The notes below the pieces were generated by a model that saw only the letters and a list, made by a program, of their open reading frames with translations, was not told the DNA's origin and made no database searches. A stretch of 64,000 nt of DNA from Bolinopsis microptera (lineage: Eukaryota; Ctenophora; Tentaculata; Lobata; Bolinopsidae), in assembly GCF_026151205.1 (NCBI RefSeq), contig NC_087072.1, forward strand, positions 12,004,169-12,068,168. The letters run 5' to 3'. How positions within the stretch are numbered: position 1 is the stretch's first letter; the number at the start of each line of letters is the position of its first letter. Shown here piece by piece: positions 43,141 through 55,300 of the stretch. A program made the position numbers and the translations under genes.

Positions 43141-43494
43141 CTCCTACTAAATCGCTCGCCCAAATTTTAAGAAAATTCTTGTGAAACGGCCCTTTGGTTG
43201 TGAAATTGATCTGAATCGGTGTATTTTTGGACGCTGATTCCGAATCACCCCCATGACGTAGAGTAATAATGCTTTTTATGGGCAAAAAACCGTTTTGGTC
43301 ACGTGACAGGCTAGTAAAACATGGATTCGATTGTTTAGGGCTCGGGTTAGGGTTAGGGTTGTGGTAAGTGTTATGGATAGCTTCGGGGTTATGGTTAGGG
43401 TTGGGATTTGGGTTTTGTAAAACCGTTTTGTACGGCTGCAAAACCATAAAAACCAAAGTCACGTGAAATTTTTGGGCGAGCGAATTAGTAAGAG
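43141..43494. mobile_element. MITE-like insertion with about 20-bp TIRs and telomere-like core
   Basis: The left end tactaaatcgctcgcccaaa matches the inverse of the right end (tttgggcgagcgaattagta) with one change. The flanking sequence itself is a tandem duplication (gcagattataactca-gtgtaaagtgac on both sides). The interior has gggttagggttagggtt at about 43345-43362 and related degenerate copies. Confidence 0.6.
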
Positions 43495-44279
43495 CCGTAA
43501 AGTGGCACAAGGGAACTAGAACTGTTAGCAGATTATAACTCAGGTGTAAAGTGACACTGGTTATAACTTATAAGTGGAAAATGATTTAACTGGTTGCACT
43601 TTGCAGTGATGGGTAGTCATGACTCAAGATGTATGAATAACTCTATGCAGCGAAATTAAAGTGCTTAGAACAAACACAAGGATAGTTTGTTGGTAGTATT
43701 ATGTAACATTGTGAAGCTCATATATATTTAAAGAGGTAAGACACCAGCTCGCAGCAAAGTGCGGCAATGTGTAAAAAGTGGAGGCTCATTGTGAAATGAG
43801 CAGCCATCTAACAGGTGCTAAGAGTTGGTAAGTAAGTATGAAGTCGCATCTTGCACTCCCGGATGAAGAAATGAAATTGTTGGGAACTTGTTTACTAATA
43901 GTAATGACACTGACATGCTGTGTAGTAAGTGCCGAGTAATGCCTCCGGGTAGTGCTCCTCAATCAATCAGTATAGTATTGTAGTAAAAGTACTATCATTC
44001 GGCTTAGTCGACCGAGGAGACTAAATATCGGCAAATAAAAACCTAAGTTTAAAATTATGATACAACTATTCGGAAATGTGCACAATAATAAACTTGTTAG
44101 CCTCATTTACACCTCGGAAATTTATAAAAATAACTTCTAGGAGTGTTTTTAATGATCAGGGTCTTATACTAAGATTGTAATCAGGCATGTGAGTTGTGAC
44201 GAAACTGATATAAGTCTTGCTTTCCATCTCTGTGTACGCAATCAGTTTATTAACATATTAAAGATTATCAGAACATTTA

Positions 44280-44375
44280 TCAGACACAACTTGTCCAAAT
44301 AACCGTGAATTTAGCACAACTTGTCCAAATAACCATGAATTTAGCACAACTTGTCCAAATAACCATGAATTGTCC
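44280..44375. repeat. 30-bp tandem repeat, 3 copies
   Basis: Unit tagcacaacttgtccaaata plus accatgaatt. Confidence 0.85.
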
Positions 44376-44497
44376 ATTATTATGATATGTATAATAAAAC
44401 ATATCATAACGACTTAAAGTTAATGATATAATTAATAAAAAATCACAGTGAAGAGGTGAGACTTAAGATGGGCCAGAAGTGACTAAACACATATTGT

Positions 44498-44520
44498 GGG
44501 GGGGGGGGGGGGGGGGGGGG
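44498..44520. repeat. Poly-G tract of 23 bases
   Basis: Uninterrupted G run between attgt and catgtgtc. Confidence 0.95.
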
Positions 44521-46125
44521 CATGTGTCACAACTTGTACTGAGCTCGGCAATGACGCGTAGGAAACCTGGACTCGAAGGTAGTTGTGGCCCGTCCCCTGG
44601 CCTGATAAAGATCTGAACCGTTAATACCTGTCCGTGGAGATGGTTGAATCATTGGATACCTGTCATAACTGGACTATTAATTATCTTAATGATGGGCGGT
44701 CTGCGAACAGAGACTGGACCTGACTTTTATGATATTATTACCTTAAAAGGTTAACTTTGCGGTGTCCTATAACTCGATACCAGTTTCAAGATGTCAGAAA
44801 AGTTTCCCAAAACGAACAGCTTGATATAAATTTGCGTTGAATTCTTATATTTTGTAATATGATTTCAAACTTTCATCAAATAAATAAGGAATCGTACAAC
44901 TAAGTGACTAAGTTTGAAGATAATTTAAATTTCCTTAAGAAAAGGCTAGCAAATAGAATTTAGTACAACTTGAAAATTAAGATTAAGATTAAGATAAGAC
45001 ATCTCAAACCACGTAAAGTTAATACGAAATAAAGAGGAAGATGTGAAAAGGAAGAGGTGTCCAGTAACCTGTCACGACTGTCGACTGTCACCAGTAACCG
45101 TGATATTTCCATTTTAGGGATGTCAGAGACCAACCTTGCGATGCTAGCGTATAAGGCGTGCTGTTCCCATTTTATACTAATAAGAAAAGGTCTCTTTCAG
45201 GAAACAGCCATAACATACAGACAGCACTCCAAGCCCCAAAACATTAATATCATCAGGATTGTTTGTTTGTCTTTACCTGGCTCGCCAATCCCTGTGCGCG
45301 TGTGCGCGGCACTCTTTTCAAGCTTCATGAACAGGAGAGAAGCGAGCAATAGACTAGCAAGCTAGGTAAGCAGTAAGGTAAGCTAGGTAAGTTTGTCATC
45401 ACATGTAATTAGGCACTGGTTCTTTGACCCTTTAAACTTAGCTCTTACAAAAAAATGATACTGCAGCAAATGAACTGTAGTTATATGGCGTGGCTAGTAG
45501 TAATACAAGATAACACGGTGTTATCTTGTTAACACCAGATCACTTCAGTAGACTTAGCTGCAGATAATCTGACTAGTCTTCAGATAAATTGAGCTACACA
45601 TGAGCAATGTTTAGAAGTCTTAGAACTAGAAGGTTGTCTTAGGATGAATAGAAAGGTATCCTTATTCCGAGTAAATGGAGAAAAGAAATCGTTACCACTA
45701 TCACAAAGAAAGGAGCCTCAAAGGGGCGCCAAATGCATCGTGTGAAATCGTGTATGCAATAAATGCAAATACCCAATACTCCTTTATACAATGCACATAT
45801 TCTTTGTTGATTACAAAGTTCCGTCTCTCAACTTAGTATAGCAATGTGGTCAAAGGACACCTGACAAGATGGTTGCAACTACTTTAGTTATATAGTGTAA
45901 CTATAGTTTTCATACTAATACTACTACTAATATTACTATAACATCAACCCTCTTGTTAACTGACAGGTTTGAGAGCATTTCACGGGTTGTCACCACCAGC
46001 TTAACAAAATGAATATTGATTTTATCGCAGGTTGAATTGAAATGGACTCACGACGGATTCTATGAGACTTTAAGCTGCAGAATGAAAGCGGTAAAGATAG
46101 TACAAAATAACTAATGCAGCCAAAT
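44521..46125. other. Intergenic, no gene seen
   Basis: An open frame at 45057-45365 has no domain and no splice context. A perfect-looking palindrome (acaagataacac ... gtgttatcttgt) is at 45506-45532. Confidence 0.4.
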
Positions 46126-46127
46126 AC

Positions 46128-46390
46128 CATCTCTTCAGGCTGGACCACCCATCTCTCCAGGCTGGACCACCCATCTCTCCAGGCTGGACCACCCATCTCT
46201 ACAGGCTGGACCACCCATCTCTCCAGGCTGGACCACCCATCTCTACAGGCTGGACCGCCCATCTCTCCAGGCTGGACCACCCATCTCTCCAGGCTGGACC
46301 ACCCATCTCTCCAGGCTGGACCACCCATCTCTTCAGGCTGGACCACCCATCTTTCCACGCGACCACCAAGGCTGGACCACCCATATATTA
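46128..46390. repeat. 22-bp minisatellite, about 12 copies
   Basis: Unit tggaccacccatctctccag plus gc. Long open frames on both strands here come from the repeat. Confidence 0.93.
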
Positions 46391-46840
46391 ATTCGTCAAA
46401 CAAGGGGCGAGGCTCGAAACTACGAGGCCAGTAGAATTAAATTCACCGACGTAACTTGTTTGTGTCTGCTAATAAATATGCAGGCTGTGGAATGTGGAGT
46501 ACCAGTGCACGTTGTGGAGAACCATGCTCCCGTTATTATATTTTACTAGCAGGAACCCGTATAACCCTAAAATGGTGTCAAGACTCAAGAGACTAAAATA
46601 ATTATTACCTATTTAATTCGCGTTTTTGACACCACTTGGGGGTCCAAATTTTGGGCCCAAAATTCATATTCCTTGGCCAATTTTTAATTTTTTATGCTGA
46701 TTTGGAGGCCATTAAAGCATTTGACCCAGTCAAAAAAGTTTCAGTTGTATATCTTTTACAGTTTTTGCGGAAAGTCGCGTTAAAGTTGATGCCGTGGTGT
46801 CAGTAAAATAGTACGGATAAACACATATAATTATATATGT

Positions 46841-48952
46841 TATTTTACCAAAACCCATAATCATGGGTAGAGTGGACCGCTGTCAGTGTCTCTCTTTCCC
46901 AAACAAAAGGAATTGATATTACTTTGATTGACCGTTCTCAAATGTAAAATGATACCGAGAATGAAATCGGTCGCTCGCTTTTCCCATTCATTCACGGCTT
47001 ACGAATTGTAATAAGTTTCGATTGATTACATCAATCAGATGCTGTAAAAATCTCTTTGGGTTGCGTTCGGGTCGATACCTAGTATTTCGGAGTAAGGGTG
47101 GTAGTTATTAGTATTACTTATTGAATTAGCTGAAGTTTATTGAATCTTCATTGCCGAGTACAGCTGCCTTTGGGTAGTTCTTCTTAATCTATTACAATTG
47201 TAAATGAATGGGAAAAGCGAGCGACCGATTTCATTCTCGGTATCATTTTACATTTGAGAACGGTCAATCAAAGTAATATCAATTCCTTTTGTTTGGGAAA
47301 GAGAGACACTGACAGCGGTCCACTCTACCCATGATTATGGGTTTTGGTAAAATATCATCTCTTTTTGATTATAATGTCAGGGTACTTTATAAAGTCGAAA
47401 TATAAACTGATATCTTCATTAATAAGGAGGAAGTTTCAACGATTTCGAAATTTTTCCTTTAAAAACATTTCCTTGTGTTTAGGGAAGCATATCGGTCGAT
47501 CACTGACTGAATATGCCATTTAATACTCATTCAAGTTGGCATTAAATTCATATATAATGACATTAAACTGTCGTGGCAAAGCAGAATTTGTTGGAAATCA
47601 CGAATGAGCAAAATTCCCACCTTTCGCACGTGCAAACTTTGAGCAGACGTTGCGTGAGCATCCAATATTGAATCGCCGTAAATTTTTGCATGTAATTGTT
47701 TTATATATAGCTTGATAAGCATGCAAAGTTTCAAAGTATTTCAAGAAGAACTGTTATCACAACGGCACTCTAAAGTTGACAGAAAATGACGAAAACAGCA
47801 ATTTTCAGTGATTTTAGCGATTTTCTATCAATTTGGGCGTGTCCCAACGTGTGCAACTTTTCGATTTTCAACTTTAAAACTAGCCTAATGCACAATTTAT
47901 ACCTATAGGAAGCAGAACTGAGCTCCACAATCCAAGGCATGGCCCAACATCAGAGAATACTAAATCGCAAATTTGACGTTTTTATAAAATAATTCTTCAA
48001 AAAAGCACAAACTTCAATGACGAATATCTTTATGAAGGAGCAAGTTAGAAAAACTTTCCGGTAGATTTTCAGAATGCTTGAACAATTATCTAAGATGAAA
48101 ATTTCCTCAGATTTTGAATAAAATTACTCCTTAATGGTTTAAAATTAATTTTAAAAGTTATTACTTTGTCAAAAATCAAGTTTTAAAAATGGTTAACTTG
48201 ATGACGTCATCAAGGGGTGTTTATGACGGCATATAATTTTTTTATACAATGTAAACTAAAGTATAAACAATTATTTGCAAAACCTGTGGTCGGAAATGGC
48301 TGTATCTTTTATACTTTTGAATTTATGGACAATTAAATACAGGCTACAATTGACTGGCAAAGCGTCTATCCCTGAATATATGTATATATATATATATGTA
48401 TGTATGTATGTATCACGACAATCTATCGTAAAACAGGGGTTCTAGAAAACCCACTTCCCGATGCTCCTGAAACCTGAAACTTTTTTTGCAGTCGATTTGG
48501 TCAACGTCTAGACGCCCTAAAAAATTTCAGATCTCTAACTCAATTTTAACATGGTTTTTAAGGCACCTGAATATGGCGATTTTGGGTTTTTTACCGAATT
48601 TCGTATAACAGTGCTGGCGAGTATTTTATGCAAATTTCTTAAAAATCTCAACATTACTATTTTTTATTCCTGTCATCTTTGACATCAAATTAGAATGTTT
48701 TGAACTAAAAATAAATCTGCTGAACGACTTCCGATGAGTCTTAATGCCTGAAAAACTCGTGCCGGAGGAGGCGGCCTTCGGCCGCCGCCTCCGGCCGGAG
48801 TGCACGCTTCGCGTGCACGAAAGAGGCTTCCGACGAGTACCAAAGGGGTTATAGTAGTAAAGGGGGTATAATAGTAAAGGGGGTACAATAGTAAAGGGGG
48901 TACATAGTATACCCCCAATAAAGACACCGCTCGTGCTTGCCAGCACTGTGAT
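46841..48952. mobile_element. Hairpin-headed repeat element, copy 2
   Basis: Head arms are 46841-46992 and about 47203-47354, perfectly complementary over at least 145 bp, with a loop of about 210 bp (33 bp in copy 1). The downstream 1.6 kb is collinear with copy 1 at 16570-18760. This copy has no 119/126-bp MITE but carries a GC-rich hairpin pair at 48763-48820 and a 17-bp (gggggtacaatagtaaa) array at 48850-48905. Right end gccagcactgtgat. Confidence 0.75.
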
Positions 48953-49665
48953 ATATCGTCTCGCTTTATATATAGTAAGATAGTGGGCTGGAGAACGTTC
49001 GGGTAATATCTAAGTACAGTTCTCCTAGGTGAACTGGGTGATGAATTAATTTTTGTTTTGTCAGGACTTTGGTGATTAATACATTTTTGTTTTGAAAATA
49101 AAGCTAATATTGAATTAGACGTTTTGGATAAAATAATGATAAAGAGAGGATTAGAGTAAGACAAGATATAATCCACCATGGTTTGTGGTTACAATTACCA
49201 TGGTAACACCATTTAATGATCGAAGTCCCCTCAGTAGCAGCGTATGCTCGCACGCAAACAGGTAATGGTAGAAAGCCATGATCATAGTTAGTCGAACCTA
49301 TACTAACCTAACAATGTTTGAGTAATATCAGGATAATATCTAGAATCATATAACCAGCAGTCTCCAGTTCATCGGAAACAAATTTAACGAAATATTTGTC
49401 GAATAAACCATTATTTATGCAGTTGGAGCAGCTTGATTTCTAGGTATTACATTTCTGTAGTATAACAGGTTGGTAACGATATAACACCAGTGATTGTCTT
49501 GGTACGGGGGCTTTAACAACGCTATATTCCCTGCCCGTGGGATAATGAAATCAACACTATTGTTTTCATCAGGAGATCAAACTAGAACACATGTGCGTGA
49601 AAAGGAGGCGGCACCTCTTAGTCTGCAAAAACCAATCTAGAAGATGATAACAGTTAGGTACTAAC

Positions 49666-49775
49666 CTTTTTGCCTTGAACGCCTTCAGATAGGCGGATAC
49701 AGCGTCCAGTCCAATTATTGTGGTTGGAAGGAGAATGATGAGGGCAGCTGAGAGCCATGCAACAAGTCGTGTCAT
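49666..49775 (-). CDS. First coding exon of a secreted or membrane protein (signal peptide)
   Basis: The ATG at 49773-49775 opens MTRLVAWLSAALIILLPTTI, then IGLDAVSAYLKAFKAK, ending in phase 2 at a GTTAGT donor. The basic start, hydrophobic core and small residues after it fit a signal peptide or a signal anchor. The following exons, to the left, were not found. They could lie anywhere in 40.2-49.6 kb. Confidence 0.45.
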
Positions 49776-50708
49776 ATCTAGTGTATATAATAGTGATCAG
49801 TAGCTAGCTCCAGTATGTATATAGGTGGTGTTTATTTGATGCCATTCTATGCCACAAATTTAGGTTATCCAATATCACGTTTGGAATGACTTGACATATG
49901 AGTTGTGATTTAATTGTCAAAAATGGCATAAATTTTGAAACTGGAAAGGCATAGATTTTTATGGCATAGCAACGAAAAATTAAAGATCAGCATACACTAT
50001 ACCTGAAACAATTGAAACTAGTTTGTTAGAATAAGAAATTCATTTAATTAAAAACGTGACTTTTGACAACGTCTATTCACAAAACAACACTTCAAAACCT
50101 ATTTTGGTGTAAATACCAAAATACCTCATATTCATGATCTATCTATTTAGGAAAGTAAGAATAAGAGTCCCGTACAAAAGAGCATTTGATTTTGAAATTT
50201 GAGCTGGCAGACGCTCAATAATTAAATCACGACTGACTGAAAGCTAATTGGGATGATCACCGTACCGCGGGGCTGTAATTGATCATCACCTCACGTGACG
50301 TCACGTGACTAGTGGCGAAAAGTGGCATGCAACGTATGTCAACTAATTTACATGAAAATTGTATTCTATAGTGATTTTCCCAATTACTTTTGCACTCGAA
50401 CAACCCTTTTTTAACTTCACTGCATCAAACAATAAATGCGATAACTTTTAAACAATCAATAGTACCGCCATTAGACTTCAACAATTTTTGCAACAAAGTT
50501 TGAAATTTTCATACAAAAAATCCATTAAGTCAAATATATGTCATTAAATTTCTGAAATCAATAATCTATGAATGAAAATAACGAGACAACAGAGAAAAAT
50601 TGATATTCAGAAAGTGTTTTTGATCTGGAAGAAGTATACAGGGTGTCCAAAAAGGGAACCAAATGACTTTTGTCAATAACTCACATTTAACTTATGGACG
50701 TTAAGCTT

Positions 50709-51133
<425 letters not shown>

Positions 51134-51779
51134 GGATTACTTCAAGGGTTTATGTAGCTTAGCATCACATGATCTTCCATTGGGACCAAGAACAGGCCTA
51201 TAGCATACAAATTAGTGAGGTTTTAGACAATCTATAAAAAAGTTGAAAGGTTACCACACCCTACTCGAATGAACTAGAGCTCTAGTGTGGTAACCTTTTA
51301 AACGGTCTCAGGAGATCATACAGCTACAGTCTACACCCACTGTAAATGATAAATGACGTCCTCGAACCATTCTTCAGATATTAACACTAAACATAATATG
51401 TATATGGTTGGTTTGTTGGGACACCCTGTATATATTGTTATACATATATATATTTATACGCTTTTGTTTGACCGATTAAAACGTACCAGAAAAACAAACT
51501 CACGTCAATAGACAGCATTAGTGCTGAGAGTCTATGATGCAAAATATTCAAATCATTTTAACATTATGTATTTATCCCAAAATTTGGAAGCACCATATTT
51601 GATCAATACTCTATCTTAACTTCACAAAAAAAATCTTGGAAACTGAAATAGAAAGAAGCTTTAAGGTTTAAATCTCTTAAAATCCTGTCTCTTAAGAAGA
51701 GAGCTACCATTAAGAAATCATAAAACAGTCATCATAACAGTCATGATCCGTATAACTTTTGATCACAAAAATCCTAATA

Positions 51780-51954
51780 CAGTAAAACCTCGATTTACCG
51801 CGCCCCGATTAACCGCGGCCATTTCCTTTCCCCCAAATAGGGCTTAACATGCGTATTCCGTAATGTAAACAAACAAAACCCCGATTTACCACAAACCCCG
51901 ATTTACAGCAGCTCTTCCTTTCCACAAACTGCGCGGTAAATCGGGGTATTACTG
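51780..51954. mobile_element. pogo/Tigger-like MITE, 175 bp, TA target
   Basis: It begins CAGTAAAACCTCGATTTACC and ends with the inverse (ggtaaatcggggtattactg), flanked by TA on both sides. Internal accccgatttac words repeat. Fragments of the family occur near 3735-3760 and 55560-55600. Confidence 0.8.
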
Positions 51955-52229
51955 TATAAAATGTTAGATCAAACAAATTAAGTTCCTGTTTTGCTATTCA
52001 ACTTTCCGGACGCATATAATCGGTCTTCTCATTGAATCTCTACCGGCAAACAGTACATAAACTGGATCCTAGTGTCTGATACGTTTACTATTTTCATAAT
52101 TCTCATTTAACAAGGTAGAAAGGAGACACTGAGCAACAATTTGAAAACATATTTAAGCAAAACACACATCTCCTCAATAACAAAGATATAGTCAGTGTGC
52201 ACGTGCGATAACACAGATCAGTGGACCAC

Positions 52230-52332
52230 CTCAGACATATAGTCACGTGATCAGTAACTATGAGGACAATGTCACGTGATCAGTAACTATGACGACAATG
52301 TCACGTGATCAGTAACTATGACGACAATGTCA
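52230..52332. repeat. 29-bp tandem repeat, 3-4 copies, starting at a stop codon
   Basis: Unit gtcacgtgatcagtaactat plus gacgacaat. The last copy runs into the TGA of the LIM-bMERB gene (minus strand). Confidence 0.88.
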
Positions 52333-55300
52333 CACAGTAATGCCAGCAGTGGCCGACATCATCTCTCTGAACTGTTTGTCCATCTCCATGGCGCTGAGAC
52401 GCTGAGTTTCCTCCATGTTCACTAAATGGTCACGTTCCTCCACCAGCTGAAGCAGCTTTGAGACCAGCTCCTGCTCTTTAGACCTGGGCAATTTGTCAGG
52501 TTAGTCTCCACAAATCTGCTACCATATAGTCACCAGTAAAGTATACCTACAGATATAATATAGTAAAGAGTCCTCAATAGTGAATATATTTAGTTCCCAC
52601 GCTCCTTGTAAAAATACCAGATAGTCGCTAGTTCTCATGTTTGATACAGGAGAAACGCCATTTTCGGACGTGAGGACAGTTAGGACTCCTCCAACTACAT
52701 TCAATTAATACCTTCTGTAACGTCCTCAATAAATGTAATAGACTTGTAGTGTTGTAATTAGTTTAAAACTTCTCTTTAAAAAGGGAATAAATGTCCATAT
52801 GAGAATATGATAGGACCCGATATTAATTAGTATGGGACCAACTCCTGCTCTTTTGTCGCTATCTTAGCGATATTCCTCCATCTTTAACCGACCAATTATC
52901 TTATTCAATAAAGAATAAGCAATCATACCCCATAAAGTAACAGCGAATGCAGAAGATTTGTGCAACCGTTTGCCAATTATTCAAAATACTACCGGTTAAG
53001 ATTACAACGAATTTTTATCCTGACGAAAAGATGACAGAGAAAAATGATGACAGATGATGAAAGACACCTAACTTCTTGAAAATTAAATATAGGTTTATAC
53101 AGCTAATTTAAATGCGACCCCACCACGTGTTATGCAGATATTCTGTACAGTTCGTAGGAATAAACATGCCAGAAATCTGGTCAAATTCACATGATTGCTT
53201 AAAATGGAATGAAGATCAGAATTGAGAATTGTGCTACTTGCAAAACAAATTTGTTGTATTTGTTTGTATCAATATTCTGTAACATTGGCGATCTAGTCGA
53301 CTTTAAAGCAAGTAATTTATAGGGAGATGTGGTAATTCTTTAAAATAGATTATGATTATTTGATTAACCTGGTTGGGTGTTTACTGTCGGGACAGAGCTA
53401 TTTCGAAATTTCTGCAAAACTAGTCCTCATTTAGCAAATTTAAATCGATAAATTCAAAGGCAGGCGAATACGAGAACCATATTTGGAATCGTTAAACCAT
53501 GTTAATCATGACGGATATTATTTGACCTACCTGAACTATGAAGCTCGAATATTATTTAATACTCAACCAGGATTCCGGACCTGGTTACTGCCGGGATTGA
53601 CCAATTTTTCACGGCTTGCTAAATGCTTTTCAGGAGTTCCCGACAAGTTGGCACCAATCCAGGCCAGCCACATACTAGAGTTGTAACTAATTCAAGACTT
53701 AATATTAACGTAATATGTAACGTACGTATGTATGTACTGCATAATCGTTATGTACCAAACATGGAAGAACCCAAGTATAAGTTAAATGTGGAACGCAACA
53801 TTCAGTCAGGGTTTGGACTTTATTCTCTAATCTAACCATTAATTTGAAATTACTAAAATAATTCTCTGTCTAATCCGTCTATTATTGAATATAGTCCATT
53901 CTGCGACAGACCAATTGCGTATGCAAATTATGCACATGGGTAATAGCGGTTAGAAGAAGATCGCCATGATTTATTATTAATTGCACAGGATTATTAAGCG
54001 ATTACTTCTGAGCAGATTTCAATAAAGTGTGACGAAAAATCCGCCCCGGCAATTTATTTTCTTCATACTTCTCTCTGCCCCTGGTTTTAAATACAGAGCT
54101 ACAGTTAGCGTAACCGCCGTTTAACAGAAAACTATTGAGTCATGACCCTGTCCCCTACCCCCCCCCCCCCCCCCCCCCCCATTTAACGTTTCTAATTATC
54201 GACAAGCGTCACTAATTTGTCTCCGATTTTAACCAGGAAACAATTCGAGAACCTTTAAAACTTGACGTTATCCCTTTAAACCTTTGACGTTATCGTGCAC
54301 TGTAAAAACCACTTTAAATTCCAATTATTCAGTCGCGACGTTTGGAAAAATCTGGAAGACACAAAAAATAAAATAAATAAAATACAATTACACTCGCTGC
54401 TCCGCAATGGATATTTTTAGCAAGAGAAAACTTTAGGGTACTGCTGATATAGTATACCTTGAAATAAACTCATGAGCCACTTAAATAATATTTTGTAACA
54501 AGAACCGCCTGATTCTAACTCCAAAGTGATAAGCTAATTGCCAATCAGTACTTGCTAAATAGCTTTTTCACTAAACGGATAATATCTGCTCACCAATCAT
54601 GTGCCTTGTATGTTATGTGTAAACGACAAGGTTGTTTTGATTTGTGATGTGTACTCGAAAATGTGTTGTCCAGCCCATGTGGTTACTTCGTATTTGATAA
54701 CCACTTAGAATAGAATCGATAGATATAAATAGAATAAACAGGTAGAAATACAAGGGCCCATAGTTGGTGAGTGAGATCTACAAAGGGAACTTACTTTATA
54801 TATTGTGCTTTGTATTTCTTTCTGACATTTTGCAAATCCCTCAACTGTCTCTCTAACGATTTCTGTTGTAGATTTATGTCTATTTCCTTGATCGATATCA
54901 CCAGAATACTCTCAAGATGGCTAAGTCTGTTTTTTCGGTTCACTAACTCAAACCAGTCGTAGAGGGCCTCGTCATCAAAACCTCGTCCCCGTTCTGGAAG
55001 GAATATTTTGTATTTTATAACAACGACAGATTACGACATTTACCACGGTTACGTAAGCATCGTTTAAAGTAGACGCTTAAACCAGTGCAAGTAACCGGAG
55101 GTTTTATAAATGCGACGGTTTAATATTACAGTTTAATATATTTAATATTACAGAAGTGAGAAACATAATGTCACTGAGACATCATGCCACCGTGAACTAG
55201 TTACACATTAACCACTTGCTAGAGAACCGAGTGATGTTTACACACATTTCAACAGTGTTAATTCCATGTAATGTAAATGTAGAAACTATTCTGCGTGTTT

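Noticed and set aside
43345-43420. Chromosome end or fusion site from TTAGGG repeats
   Set aside because: Only two to three clean repeats, inside a small TIR element and with unique sequence on both sides.
45057-45365. 102-codon frame
   Set aside because: No domain, no splice context, and composition like its non-coding flanks.
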